From Lysobacter firmicutimachus (GTDB lineage Bacteria > Pseudomonadota > Gammaproteobacteria > Xanthomonadales > Xanthomonadaceae), in the NCBI RefSeq assembly GCF_037027445.1, contig NZ_JBANDL010000002.1, positions 2,976,001 through 3,040,000 of the forward strand: DNA of 64,000 bases, written 5' to 3'. Positions 40,190 to 48,750 of this stretch are shown in pieces. The notes beneath the pieces were generated by a model. That model ran no database searches and had not been told where the DNA came from. It was given only the letters and a program-made list of their open reading frames with translations. The translations under genes were made by a program, and so were the position numbers. Numbering within the stretch: the stretch's first letter is position 1; each line of letters begins with the position of its first letter.

Positions 40190-41248
40190 TCAGCCGTCGG
40201 CGCAGACCACCTGATTGCGGCCGCGTTGCTTGGCCTGGTACAGGGCCGCGTCGGCATGGCGCATCCACATCGCCGCGCTGACCGTGCGCGGCCCGGTCGA
40301 TGCCAGGCCGATGCTGACCGTGCAACGCAGCGCCGGGGCGTCGTCGAAGCGGGCGTCCTCGATCGCCTTGCGGATGCGCTCGGCGATCGATCGGGCCGGT
40401 TCGTCCTCGATGTTCATCAGCACCAGGGCGAACTCGTCGCCGCCGATCCGGCTGGCGGTGTCGGTCAGGCGCACCACGCCGTGCAGGATGCCGGCGACCC
40501 GGCGCAACACCGCGTCGCCGATCTGGTGGCCGTGGAAGTCGTTGATGTCCTTGAAATGGTCGACGTCGATCAGGATCAGGCTGGCGTTCCTGGCCGAACG
40601 CGCGCAATGGGTCATGGCCGCGGTCGCCGAATCGTCCCAGTGCAAGCGATTCTGCAGGCCGGTCAGCGGATCGGTGCGGCTGAGCTGGTCGAGCTGCTTG
40701 TTCTGCCGCACCACCTTGCGCGCCAGGCCGTAGGCGGCGCTGCTGATCGCCATCGGATAGACGAACATGAACGGCAAACAGGCCAGGACCACCGTCATCG
40801 AGCTGTAGGGCGCGAACGGGAAGCCGATCAGCGTCCACACCGCAGCGGCGGTGAGCAGCATCGCCAGCGCGGTGCGCACCAGGAAACGCCAGCCGCCGAC
40901 GCCGATCTTGTCGGCCGAAAGCATCACCGCCAGCAAGGCGCTGGGCACGATGTTGAACTGCATCACCGCGATCCACATCCCGCCCATGGCCGAGTCGATC
41001 ACCAGATTGCGGTATTCGGCGTACTCCGGATCGCGACTGCGCGAGGCCAGTACGTAGGCCAGCGTCGGCCACAGGTAGCCGTTGGCGAACAACAGCGTCC
41101 ACAGCCCCCAGCCGGCGTGCTGCTCGTACAGCACCCCGGCCACGGCGAAGAACCCGAAGCCCAGCCCGAGCGAACGCATCGCGTAGATGCGGCGGACGAA
41201 ACGCAGATGCTCGGCGGTGCGCCCCGCTTCCCGGGAACTGTCGGTCAT
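40190..41248 (-). CDS. Diguanylate cyclase with MASE2 membrane sensor
   Basis: This enzyme should make c-di-GMP at the inner membrane. The 352-aa product has an N-terminal MASE2 domain (residues 15-175, about six helices, with RRIYAMRSLGLGFGF and NLVIDSAMGGMW). A GGDEF domain follows (TDPLTGLQNR near 192, RIGGDEFAL at 267-275). An RxxD inhibitory site (Arg260-Asp263) sits exactly five residues before GGDEF, so feedback by c-di-GMP is expected. A GTG three codons upstream (41257) is an alternative start. Confidence 0.92.
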   Translation of the reverse strand: MTDSSREAGRTAEHLRFVRRIYAMRSLGLGFGFFAVAGVLYEQHAGWGLWTLLFANGYLWPTLAYVLASRSRDPEYAEYRNLVIDSAMGGMWIAVMQFNIVPSALLAVMLSADKIGVGGWRFLVRTALAMLLTAAAVWTLIGFPFAPYSSMTVVLACLPFMFVYPMAISSAAYGLARKVVRQNKQLDQLSRTDPLTGLQNRLHWDDSATAAMTHCARSARNASLILIDVDHFKDINDFHGHQIGDAVLRRVAGILHGVVRLTDTASRIGGDEFALVLMNIEDEPARSIAERIRKAIEDARFDDAPALRCTVSIGLASTGPRTVSAAMWMRHADAALYQAKQRGRNQVVCADG

Positions 41249-41582
41249 TCCGCTCACGCCCCCTCGCTCGTGGATGATCGCGTCGAATCGGTCCCTGCCT
41301 CGGTAATCCGAGCATACCTTGCCTGACGGCGCCGGGTGCGCGCAGGAGGGGCCGGCAGCGGGCCGCCGCCGGCCCGACGCCCGGGCCCGGCGGGCATCGG
41401 CAAGAGGGCCCGGATCGCCCGGCGACAGCGAGCGGGAGCCGCGTGACCGCGGTCGCGCAGGGAGCGGATTCCGGTCGCAGAGATGAACGTTTGTCTCGAT
41501 TGAATGCCGCTCTACACGTGCATCTAACGATGCGATCGGGCACCATCTGCGCAACAGGGGGTTCCTCCACGGAGCCTGAGCG
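41249..41582. other. Divergent intergenic region
   Basis: This 334-bp region lies between the diguanylate cyclase and a small plus-strand gene. A possible promoter for the latter is TTGTCT (41491-41496), a 16-base spacer and TACACG (41513-41518). GGAGCCTGAGCG before 41583 is its ribosome-binding region. Nothing else is evident. Confidence 0.35.
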
Positions 41583-41930
41583 ATGACGACGACCCTACGC
41601 GGCCGCCACAGCCCCAACACGCCCGGGCTCAGTTACTGGGCCAGCCATTACCGGCATGCGGATTTCTACCGCGACGGCATGCGCTTCAGCGATTACGCAC
41701 CGGCGTTCTACGTCGGCATTTCGGTGCATCTGGAACATCCGGACCGGGACTTCGACGACCCGACCCTGCAACTGCGCCAGCGCTATCAGCGCATCCGCCT
41801 GGGCTCGGCGCTGAACTGGGAACAGGCCGAACGCGCCGCGCGCTCGGCCTGGCAACGCGCGCGCAATACCGCCGAAGCGGCGCAGGCGCGCATCGCCCGG
41901 CATATGGCCGAGTTGGCCGCACAGCCCTGA
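41583..41930 (+). CDS. Small conserved protein of unknown function
   Basis: The 115-aa product has no signal or membrane helix. Its core, YWASHYRHADFYRDGMRFSDYAPAFYVG, then FDDPTLQLRQRYQRIR and GSALNWEQAERAARSAWQRA, resembles a soluble protein type I recall in many proteobacteria (YW..Y..R.YY..G..Y.DY.PAY..G pattern). Its role is not established. A basic helical tail follows. The gene is preceded by a GGAG box and diverges from the diguanylate cyclase. Confidence 0.65.
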   Translation: MTTTLRGRHSPNTPGLSYWASHYRHADFYRDGMRFSDYAPAFYVGISVHLEHPDRDFDDPTLQLRQRYQRIRLGSALNWEQAERAARSAWQRARNTAEAAQARIARHMAELAAQP

Positions 41931-42105
41931 CCCGACGCGGCGATTCCGCAGCGAACGATCGCGGACGAATATCTCTCCTCTCCGGGAGGGATCGGCCGTC
42001 TCGAGACGACCGCGGCGAGGGGCCCGGGGTGCGGCACGGCGCGGGCCTTGCGGCAACGACGGCGCGCGCGCCGGATGCCACAGCCCGAACGCCGGAGCCC
42101 GAAGG

Positions 42106-42807
42106 TCAGAGCTTGAAACGGCCGCCGTCGACGCGCAGGATCTCGCCGGTGCAGTAGGCCGCATCGCTGAGGTACATCACCGCCGCCACCACGTCCTCGG
42201 GCGCGCCGATGCGCCCGAGCACCGTGCGCGCGGCGATCGCGTCCTCTTGCTCGGCCCGCTCGGCCGGGTCGCGCACCGACGGCAGCACGGTCCCGGGCGC
42301 GACCGCGTTGACCCGGGTCGGCGCCAATTCGCTCGCCAACGCGCGCACCAGCCCGGCGCCGGCGGCACGACTGACCTGATAGGCCGCATGGCCGGGAAAG
42401 GAACGATCCAGATAGGTGTCCAGCAGCATCACCACCGAACGCAGCGGGCGGCGGCGCTGCAGCGCCAGCGCCAATTCCCACGGCGCCAGCAGGTTGACCT
42501 GCAGATGGCGCCGCATGCGATCGCGTTCCTGCTCCAGCCCGGCGGCGTCGATCCCGCTCCAATGCCGACCACGCTCGAACATCGAGGCGCTGAGCACCAG
42601 ATCGGTGATCTGCGCCTCGGGCAAGGCCGGCAGCGGCTGATTCAGGTCCCAGCTCCAGCCGATCACGGGGCGCGGATACGGCGCCGGCTCGGCATCGGCG
42701 TCGCGGCGGTGCGCGACCACCGTGTCGCCGCGCGCCAGGCAGGCCTCGGCGATGGCGCGGCCGATGCGGCGCGAGGCGCCGGTGACCAAAGTGACGCGCT
42801 CGGACAT
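42106..42807 (-). CDS. FolM/pteridine reductase-like SDR with Arg in the catalytic motif
   Basis: The 233-aa product is a short-chain dehydrogenase of the pteridine-reductase type. It has an RR-containing nucleotide loop (TGASRRIGRAIA) and an aspartate (Asp130, MLLDTYLDR) where classical SDRs have Ser. The motif then reads Tyr143-Q-V-S-Arg147 where Lys is expected. The C-terminus (YCTGEILRVDGGRFKL) is standard. The gene overlaps the folK-like stop by one base (TGATG). It may reduce a dihydropterin, but the Lys-to-Arg change leaves activity uncertain. Confidence 0.75.
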   Translation of the reverse strand: MSERVTLVTGASRRIGRAIAEACLARGDTVVAHRRDADAEPAPYPRPVIGWSWDLNQPLPALPEAQITDLVLSASMFERGRHWSGIDAAGLEQERDRMRRHLQVNLLAPWELALALQRRRPLRSVVMLLDTYLDRSFPGHAAYQVSRAAGAGLVRALASELAPTRVNAVAPGTVLPSVRDPAERAEQEDAIAARTVLGRIGAPEDVVAAVMYLSDAAYCTGEILRVDGGRFKL

Positions 42808-43361
42808 CAACGGGCCTCCGCGGTGAAGTCGGCGACGGGATCGCACGAGCGCAACCAACGTTCGACGAAGCCCGCACCGGCCAGGGAATAGAAACCTTCG
42901 GCATTGCGTTGCGGTACGAACCCGCGCTGGGCGGCCACCGTGTCCAGCGCCTGTTTCAACGCCGGCAACGGCAGTTGATACAGGCCATGGAACAGGTAAG
43001 GCCGGCCCGGATCGTAACGCGGCTGCCATCGCACCTGTGTGTCGACGAGCCCGACCAGATCGATGTCCAGCGGCACCGGCAAGGCCCGCTGCGGATCGCG
43101 GCGCCGTCCGAAGTCGCTCTCGATCTGCTTGAAACGTCGCTCCAGCGCGGCGGCGTTGTCGGCCGCGGCGATCTGCAGCGCCAACATCAGGTTCACCGTC
43201 ACCCCGCCGCGATAGTCGCGGTGGCGGTCGGCGAACAGGTCGGAACAACCGCGCAGGCCGTGCGGTCCCGCCTCGGCGCACAGTCGCGCGGCGGCGACGA
43301 TCAGGTTCTCGACCCGCGCGCCGTCGCAGGCGCCCAGGCAGATCAGTGCGATCGCGCTCAT
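42807..43361 (-). CDS. FolK-like pterin pyrophosphokinase homologue, divergent
   Basis: HPPK (FolK) pyrophosphorylates 6-hydroxymethyldihydropterin in folate synthesis. The 184-aa product keeps the start ALICLGACDGARVENL (compare LGSNLGDR..NL) and a VPLDIDLVG block aligned with the metal-binding LDLDI. The usual GPR before that block is replaced (RALPVPLDIDLV). It is coupled to the SDR downstream. It could be a second, specialised HPPK for another pterin, or a diverged copy. Confidence is higher for the fold than for the reaction. Confidence 0.65.
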   Translation of the reverse strand: MSAIALICLGACDGARVENLIVAAARLCAEAGPHGLRGCSDLFADRHRDYRGGVTVNLMLALQIAAADNAAALERRFKQIESDFGRRRDPQRALPVPLDIDLVGLVDTQVRWQPRYDPGRPYLFHGLYQLPLPALKQALDTVAAQRGFVPQRNAEGFYSLAGAGFVERWLRSCDPVADFTAEAR

Positions 43362-43552
43362 GCTGCGCCCGCCTGCGTCGCGCAGGCGCGGCGCGGATCG
43401 AGGACTGACCGGATCGTGTCGTTGCGGTGGTTCAATGCGGCGCCTCGTCGGTGGGCGGCGACGGCGCGCCCGGCGCCGTCGTCATCGGCTCCATTCTAGC
43501 CAGCGTCGGGCGGACGCCCCAGCCCGTGTCCGCGATCGCTCCCGGCACCGGT

Positions 43553-44536
43553 TCACATCACCGGATAAGGCATGTCCTCGAAGCGCTGCGCGTGATAGCC
43601 CTTGACCCCGACTTCGCGGGCCAGCCCGCTGCGGAAATCGCGCCCCTCGCGCAGGCAGTCCAGCACGTGGCCGAAACCGTAGCGCGGTGCCCAGCCGAGG
43701 TCTCGGCGGGCGCGCGCGTTGTCGTAGATCCGGTCGAGCTCGGGGAACAGGCGCCAGCCCTGCGCCGCGTACAGGTCGCGGCAATGCGGGAACAGGCGTT
43801 CGACCGCGGCAGCCGCGTCGCGGCGCAGCTCGGCGCGGTCCGCACGCGAGAAGGGCGTGGTGGCCGAGACGATGTAGCGCCCGAAACCCAGCGCCGGCGC
43901 GCGCTCGATCGCGCACAGGTGAGCCTGGACCACGTCGTCGATGTCGGCGCGCCGATACAGCAGTTCATTCGCCTGCGCATTGGCCGGGCTGTAGACACTG
44001 CGCACCGCCGCATCGTCGTCGTCCTCAGGGAAGAAGCGCGAGGTGCGCAGCACCAGCACCGGCAGGCGATGCTTGCGGTGGAACAGCTCGCACAAGCCTT
44101 CGGCGGCGATCTTGGTGGTGCCGTAGATGTTCTTCGGCACCGGCGCCACGTCCTCGTCGATCCACGCCGCCGGCTCGCCGGGCGCCGGGCTCAGCGCCGC
44201 GCCGAAGGCGCTGGTGGTGCTGGTGAACACGAACGCCTCGACCCGCTCGGCCAGCGCCGCCTCGAGCAGGGCCAGGGTGCCGGCGACATTGGTGTCGACG
44301 AACTGGCGGTAGCTGTGGGTGGCCACGTGCGGCTTGTGCAGGGTCGCGGCGTGGATCACCTGGCGCACCCCGCGCATCGCCGCGGCGACGAAATCGGGAT
44401 CGGCGATCGAACCGACCGCATCGGTAAAGGCCGAAGGCTTGATGTCCACGCCGCGAACGTCGCGCCCTTGCGCGCGCAAACGACGCATCAGGCCTTCGCC
44501 GAGGTGGCCGGCGCTGCCGGTAACGAGAATCGACAT
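43553..44536 (-). CDS. NAD-dependent epimerase/dehydratase (extended SDR)
   Basis: The 327-aa product is an extended SDR. It has the glycine motif TGSAGHLGEGL at the N-terminus, HAATLHKPHVATHSYRQFVDTNVAGT, a TSTTSAFG Ser region and the catalytic YGTTK. The C-terminal part (NARARRDLGWAPRYGFGHVLDCL) is typical of nucleotide-sugar epimerases. It is a single gene with no sugar-synthesis neighbours, so the substrate is not predictable. Confidence 0.8.
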   Translation of the reverse strand: MSILVTGSAGHLGEGLMRRLRAQGRDVRGVDIKPSAFTDAVGSIADPDFVAAAMRGVRQVIHAATLHKPHVATHSYRQFVDTNVAGTLALLEAALAERVEAFVFTSTTSAFGAALSPAPGEPAAWIDEDVAPVPKNIYGTTKIAAEGLCELFHRKHRLPVLVLRTSRFFPEDDDDAAVRSVYSPANAQANELLYRRADIDDVVQAHLCAIERAPALGFGRYIVSATTPFSRADRAELRRDAAAAVERLFPHCRDLYAAQGWRLFPELDRIYDNARARRDLGWAPRYGFGHVLDCLREGRDFRSGLAREVGVKGYHAQRFEDMPYPVM

Positions 44537-44602
44537 CGGTGCTCGCTCCTGGCCGGGGCCGGGCGCGGACGCGCACGCGGCGAACCGGCAAAGAAGCGGA
44601 CA

Positions 44603-45763
44603 CTAGCAAGCCGGATCGGCCGCCGCCAGGCGCGGCTCGGCGTTTCGGCCCGGCCCGGCGCGCGCCGGCGCATCGGACGGCGGGGCCGCGCCGGCGGCGC
44701 GGATCATCAGCTGGTGCAGGTGCTGATGGTGGCTGCGCCAGCCGTCGCCGTCGAACAGCACGAACCAACCCAACTGCAGGCGGCTGCGGCCGGTGTCGTT
44801 GCGCGAGACCAACGCCAGCCGACGGCGCGCATCGACGATCAGGAACTGCCCGCCCCACCCGTCGGCCCAGACCGTGTCCGCATCGCGGTCGACCCACCAC
44901 AAATAGCCGTAGGCATCGAAGGGATCGCGGTCGGCCACCGGCGAACAGGCGCGCGTGCTGCGCTCGACCCAGGCCTGCGGCACCACCTGCACCCCGCCCC
45001 AACGGCCGCGGTCGGCGTAAAGCATGCCGAACCGGGCCAGATCGGCGGCCGACAGGAAGATCACGAACTGGCGGTGCTCGGTATAGCCGGGCTGCTCGTA
45101 GATCACATGCGCGGCGCGGAATCCGGTCATGCCGGTGGGCCGGGCGATCCAGCGTTCGAAGGCGTCGCCGATGCTCAGTCCGGTGCGGCGCTCGAAGATG
45201 GTGCCGAGCACGTTGAAGTCCCAATTGTTGTAATAGAAGAACTCGCCCGGCCGGTGCGCGCCGCGGCGCGGCCGCGAGTCCTTCATGCCACGGGCTTCGC
45301 CGGCGGCCTGGATGTAAATGCCCGAGCGCGACATCAGCAGGTCGCGCACCGTGGCGCGCTTCTCCTGCGCGGTCAGCGGCACGACTCGGTCGTCGATGCC
45401 CAACTCCGCCAGGCTCTGGTCCAGACGCAGATAGCCCCTGTCGATGGCGATGCCGTACAGCGCACTGAGCAGGCTCTTGCGCACCGAATGGGTGTTGATC
45501 GGCAGGTCGGCATCGCCCCAGCGCGCCAGCTCGCGCCCCTGGTGCACGGCGACGAATGCGTCGAAGCGGGTCTGCGCAGGCAGGTAGGCATAGGCTTCGC
45601 GCAGCGCGGCGGGATCGGCCGGCGCGCGCCGCGGCAACGGCTCCGCCCCGGCGCTGGAGGTCGCCGGCGGGATCGCCGGGATCGCGGCATAGACCAGGGC
45701 GGCGCCGGCGACGCCGGCGAACAGGGCCAGGAGCGGACGCAGCTTGCGGGCCGGGATGCGCAT
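44603..45763 (-). CDS. Serine hydrolase of the beta-lactamase/class C family
   Basis: The 386-aa product has an N-terminal membrane or signal segment (residues 9-30). The beta-lactamase-like fold contains the nucleophile motif Ser93-V-R-Lys96 (NTHSVRKSLLSALYG) and a YYNNWDFN segment matching the Tyr-x-Asn motif. A GWGGQ segment may stand for the third motif. Such proteins range from esterases to peptidases, and resistance is not implied. The last 25 residues are Ala/Pro-rich. The gene diverges from the histidine kinase gene across 149 bp. Confidence 0.78.
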   Translation of the reverse strand: MRIPARKLRPLLALFAGVAGAALVYAAIPAIPPATSSAGAEPLPRRAPADPAALREAYAYLPAQTRFDAFVAVHQGRELARWGDADLPINTHSVRKSLLSALYGIAIDRGYLRLDQSLAELGIDDRVVPLTAQEKRATVRDLLMSRSGIYIQAAGEARGMKDSRPRRGAHRPGEFFYYNNWDFNVLGTIFERRTGLSIGDAFERWIARPTGMTGFRAAHVIYEQPGYTEHRQFVIFLSAADLARFGMLYADRGRWGGVQVVPQAWVERSTRACSPVADRDPFDAYGYLWWVDRDADTVWADGWGGQFLIVDARRRLALVSRNDTGRSRLQLGWFVLFDGDGWRSHHQHLHQLMIRAAGAAPPSDAPARAGPGRNAEPRLAAADPAC

Positions 45764-45912
45764 GGGCGGGTTCCGATGGCGGAGGTGGGCGCAGTCTGGG
45801 CGTCGCCGCCGCGACGCCGGCAGAGCCCGGAAGTCAGCGCCGGCGGTGACGAAAGTCATCCATTCGCGGCCCTGGCTTGCCTTGCCCGGGCCGCGCCGGC
45901 CAAGCTGGCCGC

Positions 45913-47046
45913 ATGCGCTCTCCGCCGCCCCTGCGCTACCCCGCCGCGGTGCTGGCCGGCTTGCTGGCCTGGGCCGCGGTCGGCCTGGAGCTGTGGTCGG
46001 GCCCGGTGCAGGCCAGCGGCTTCGCCGCCGCCTGGCCGGTCCCGGCGTTGGCGCGCGGGCTGCATCTGCTGTTCGCGCCCGCGTTCGTCCTGTCCTGGCG
46101 GCTGCGCGAGCGGCGCGCACGCCTGGCGGCCGCGTCCGGCCTGACCGTGCTGGCCTTGGGCCTGGTCGCGCTGTACCGCTACAACTCGGCCGCGGCGCTG
46201 CTGATCCTGCCGATGATCGAGTTCGCCGCCCTGCTCGGGCCGCGCGCGCTGGCCGCGGCGTTCGCGCTGAGCAATGCCGCGCTGTTCGGCGTGGTCTGGC
46301 TGGCGCGCGAGATGGACGCGCCGTGGACCTACGTCGGCGTGCACGCCGCGCTGCAGGCCTTCGCCATCCTGTTGCTGCGCTCGGCACGCCGCACCGAGCG
46401 GGCGCACCAGGCCCTGGCGCAGTCGCACGCCGACTTGCTGGCCGCACGCGGCATGCTCGCCGAGGCCGCGCGCAGCGAGGAGCGCCTGCGGTTGTCGCGC
46501 GAGCTGCACGACGTCGCCGGGCACAAGCTGACCGCGCTGCGGTTGAACCTGAGCGCGCTGCAGTATCACCCCGGGCTCGACCGCGAACAGGCGCTGACGC
46601 GCTGTTCGCAGCTCAGCGCCGAACTGCTCGACGACCTGCGCGCGGTGGTGCAGCAACTGCGCCTGCACGACGGGCTGGACTTGGAGCCGTCGATGCGCGC
46701 GCTGGCCGGCGCGTTCCCGCAGCTGCGCCTGCACCTGCGGCTGGACGCGGACGCACGCGCACCCGGCCTGGACCACGCCGAAGCGTTGTTGCGCGCGTTC
46801 CAGGAGGGGCTGACCAACGCCGTGCGCCACGGCCAGGCGCAGACCCTGTGGGCCAGTTTGCAGCGCGACGGCCAGCGCTTGGCGCTGGAACTGCGCGACG
46901 ACGGCCGCGGCGCGCCGGCCGGGCTGCTTGCCGGCAACGGCCTGACCGGAATGCGCGAGCGCCTGCTCGCGCTGGGCGGCGGACTGGACTTCGGCGTCGG
47001 CGATAACGGCGGCTTCCGCCTGCGCGGATGGGTACCGCTGTGCTGA
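45913..47046 (+). CDS. Sensor histidine kinase (NarL-type pair)
   Basis: The 377-aa product has five or so hydrophobic helices in residues 10-155 and no large periplasmic loop. A HisKA_3 dimerisation domain follows with the phosphorylated His199 (SRELHDVAGHKLTALRLNL). The HATPase domain has QEGLTNAVRHGQAQ and DDGRGAPAGLLAGNGLTGMRERL. It overlaps the response regulator downstream. The signal is unknown. An ATG 12 codons upstream is also in frame, but the 45913 start gives a typical N-terminus. Confidence 0.88.
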   Translation: MRSPPPLRYPAAVLAGLLAWAAVGLELWSGPVQASGFAAAWPVPALARGLHLLFAPAFVLSWRLRERRARLAAASGLTVLALGLVALYRYNSAAALLILPMIEFAALLGPRALAAAFALSNAALFGVVWLAREMDAPWTYVGVHAALQAFAILLLRSARRTERAHQALAQSHADLLAARGMLAEAARSEERLRLSRELHDVAGHKLTALRLNLSALQYHPGLDREQALTRCSQLSAELLDDLRAVVQQLRLHDGLDLEPSMRALAGAFPQLRLHLRLDADARAPGLDHAEALLRAFQEGLTNAVRHGQAQTLWASLQRDGQRLALELRDDGRGAPAGLLAGNGLTGMRERLLALGGGLDFGVGDNGGFRLRGWVPLC

Positions 47047-47687
47047 TCGAGCCGACGCCGCTGCGCCTGGCCCTGGCCGACGACCAGGCCCTGGTGCTGG
47101 GCGGGCTCAAGGCCCTGCTCGGCGGCTTCGGGCGTTTCCGCATCGTGCTCGAGGCCGGCGACGGCGAGGCCTTGATCGCCGGGCTGCAGGAACGGCCGGT
47201 GGACGTGGTCCTGTGCGACGTGCGCATGCCCCTGCTCGATGGCTACGGCGTGTGCGAGCGCCTACGCGCGGTGCCCGGCGCGCCGCCGGTGATCCTGCTG
47301 ACCACCTTCGACGAGGCCGGCGCGGCCCTGCGCGCGATCGCGGCCGGCGCGCGCGGATTCCTGCTCAAGGACGCATCGCCGCCGGAACTGATCGCGCTGA
47401 TCGAAGAGGTCGCGCAGGGTCGGCGCGCGATCGCCCCGGTATCGACCGACGCGGTACGCGCGCGCTACGCCTATCGCGAAACCGCCCCGCCCAGCCACGG
47501 TTTCAACCGGCGCGAGGTCGACATCCTGCGCCTGCTCGCCGGCGGCTACAGCAACCGCGAGATCGGCCAGGCGATCCACGTCGCCGAGGGCACGGTCAAG
47601 AACTACCTGATCGAAATCTTCGACAAGCTCGGCACCCGCGACCGCACCCGCGCCGTGCTCAAGGCGATCACCCTCAAGATCATCTGA
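47028..47687 (+). CDS. LuxR/NarL-family response regulator
   Basis: The 219-aa product has a receiver domain (ALADDQALVLGG, phospho-acceptor Asp64 in VVLCDVRMPLLDG, switch Thr in LLTTFDEAG, Lys in LLKDASPPEL). A C-terminal LuxR-type HTH follows (FNRREVDILRLLAGGYSNREIGQAIHVAEGTVKNYL). It overlaps its kinase by 19 bases from the ATG; a GTG at 47040 would shorten the overlap to 7. Its end overlaps the convergent LysR gene by 8 bases. Confidence 0.92.
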   Translation: MGTAVLIEPTPLRLALADDQALVLGGLKALLGGFGRFRIVLEAGDGEALIAGLQERPVDVVLCDVRMPLLDGYGVCERLRAVPGAPPVILLTTFDEAGAALRAIAAGARGFLLKDASPPELIALIEEVAQGRRAIAPVSTDAVRARYAYRETAPPSHGFNRREVDILRLLAGGYSNREIGQAIHVAEGTVKNYLIEIFDKLGTRDRTRAVLKAITLKII

Positions 47688-48642
47688 ACGTCCGGTCCGC
47701 GGCCGCCGGCGCCGGCTCCCAGCGCCAGGCCGACCGCAGGCGCTCGCGCAGGTAGTCGATGAAAAGGCGCGCCCGCGGCGGCAGATGCTCGGCATGGGCG
47801 TAGATCGCGTGCAACGGCGCGGCCGGAATCGAATGCCCCGGCAGCACCCGTTGCAACCGTCCGGCGGCAAGATCGTCGCCGACGTCCCAGATCGACTTCA
47901 GCGCGATGCCGGCGCCGGCCAGGGCCCAGGCATGGACCGCGCCGCCGTCGTTGCTGACCAGGCTGCCGCGCACGCGCACGCTGACCGGCGGCTCACCGCC
48001 GAAGCGCCAGTCCGCGCGCGCCTGTTCGCCGATCAGCAGGCAGCGGTGCGCGGCCAGTTGCGCCGGGTCGCTCGGCTCGCCGTGCGCCTGTAGATACGCC
48101 GGCGCCGTGCACAGCACCCGGTAATTCGGCGCCAGCGGCCGTGCGATCAACGAAGAATCCTCGAGCCGGCCGAAGCGGATGGCCAGGTCCAGGCCGTCGG
48201 CGACCAGATCGGCCAGCCCATCGCCGAGGTCCAGCTGCACGCTCAGTTGCGGGTGCAGGCGCTGGAAATCCGCCAGGATCGGCGCGATCCAGCGCCGGCC
48301 CAGGTCGTTCGGCGCGGTGACGCGCAGCAGGCCGTCGACGCTTTCGCGCCGGCGCCAGATCAGCGCCTCGGCTGCAGCGACCTCAGCCAGGATACGCACC
48401 ACCTGCGCATGGAACAGCGCGCCCTCCTCGGTCAGCGTCTGACGGCGCGTGGTCCGTTGCAGCAGGCGCAGGCCGAGGTCTTCTTCGAGCTGGGCCAGGC
48501 GCTTGCTGACCACCGCCAGCGACAGGTCCAGCTCGCGCGCCGCGGCCGACAGGCTCCCCGCCGAGACGATGCGGTCGAACGCGATCAGATTGGGCAGATT
48601 GTCGATCACGCGCCGCGCGCTCCGGCCATGCTTCGCTGGCAT
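47680..48642 (-). CDS. LysR-family transcriptional regulator
   Basis: The 320-aa product has an N-terminal winged HTH (NLIAFDRIVSAGSLSAAARELDLSLAVVSKRLAQLEEDLGLRLLQRTTRR) and a substrate-binding-like effector domain. A GTG at 48609 (VIDNLPNL) would give a more typical LysR N-terminus, so the start is uncertain. It diverges from the SnoaL-like gene across 108 bp, and LysR proteins often control such divergent neighbours. Confidence 0.88.
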   Translation of the reverse strand: MPAKHGRSARRVIDNLPNLIAFDRIVSAGSLSAAARELDLSLAVVSKRLAQLEEDLGLRLLQRTTRRQTLTEEGALFHAQVVRILAEVAAAEALIWRRRESVDGLLRVTAPNDLGRRWIAPILADFQRLHPQLSVQLDLGDGLADLVADGLDLAIRFGRLEDSSLIARPLAPNYRVLCTAPAYLQAHGEPSDPAQLAAHRCLLIGEQARADWRFGGEPPVSVRVRGSLVSNDGGAVHAWALAGAGIALKSIWDVGDDLAAGRLQRVLPGHSIPAAPLHAIYAHAEHLPPRARLFIDYLRERLRSAWRWEPAPAAADRTFR

Positions 48643-48750
48643 TGTTCGCAGATCGGAAAGGATACCTCTGCGCCACGCACCTGTTTGCGCGGCAACGGCC
48701 GGGCCAGCATGCCGCTCCCGCGCCCGCTGGCGCTTGCCCGGCCCTCGCCC

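Noticed and set aside
44603..45763. Beta-lactamase resistance gene
   Set aside because: The SxxK motif alone fits many serine hydrolases, and the final KTG-type motif is not clear. A resistance call is not supported.
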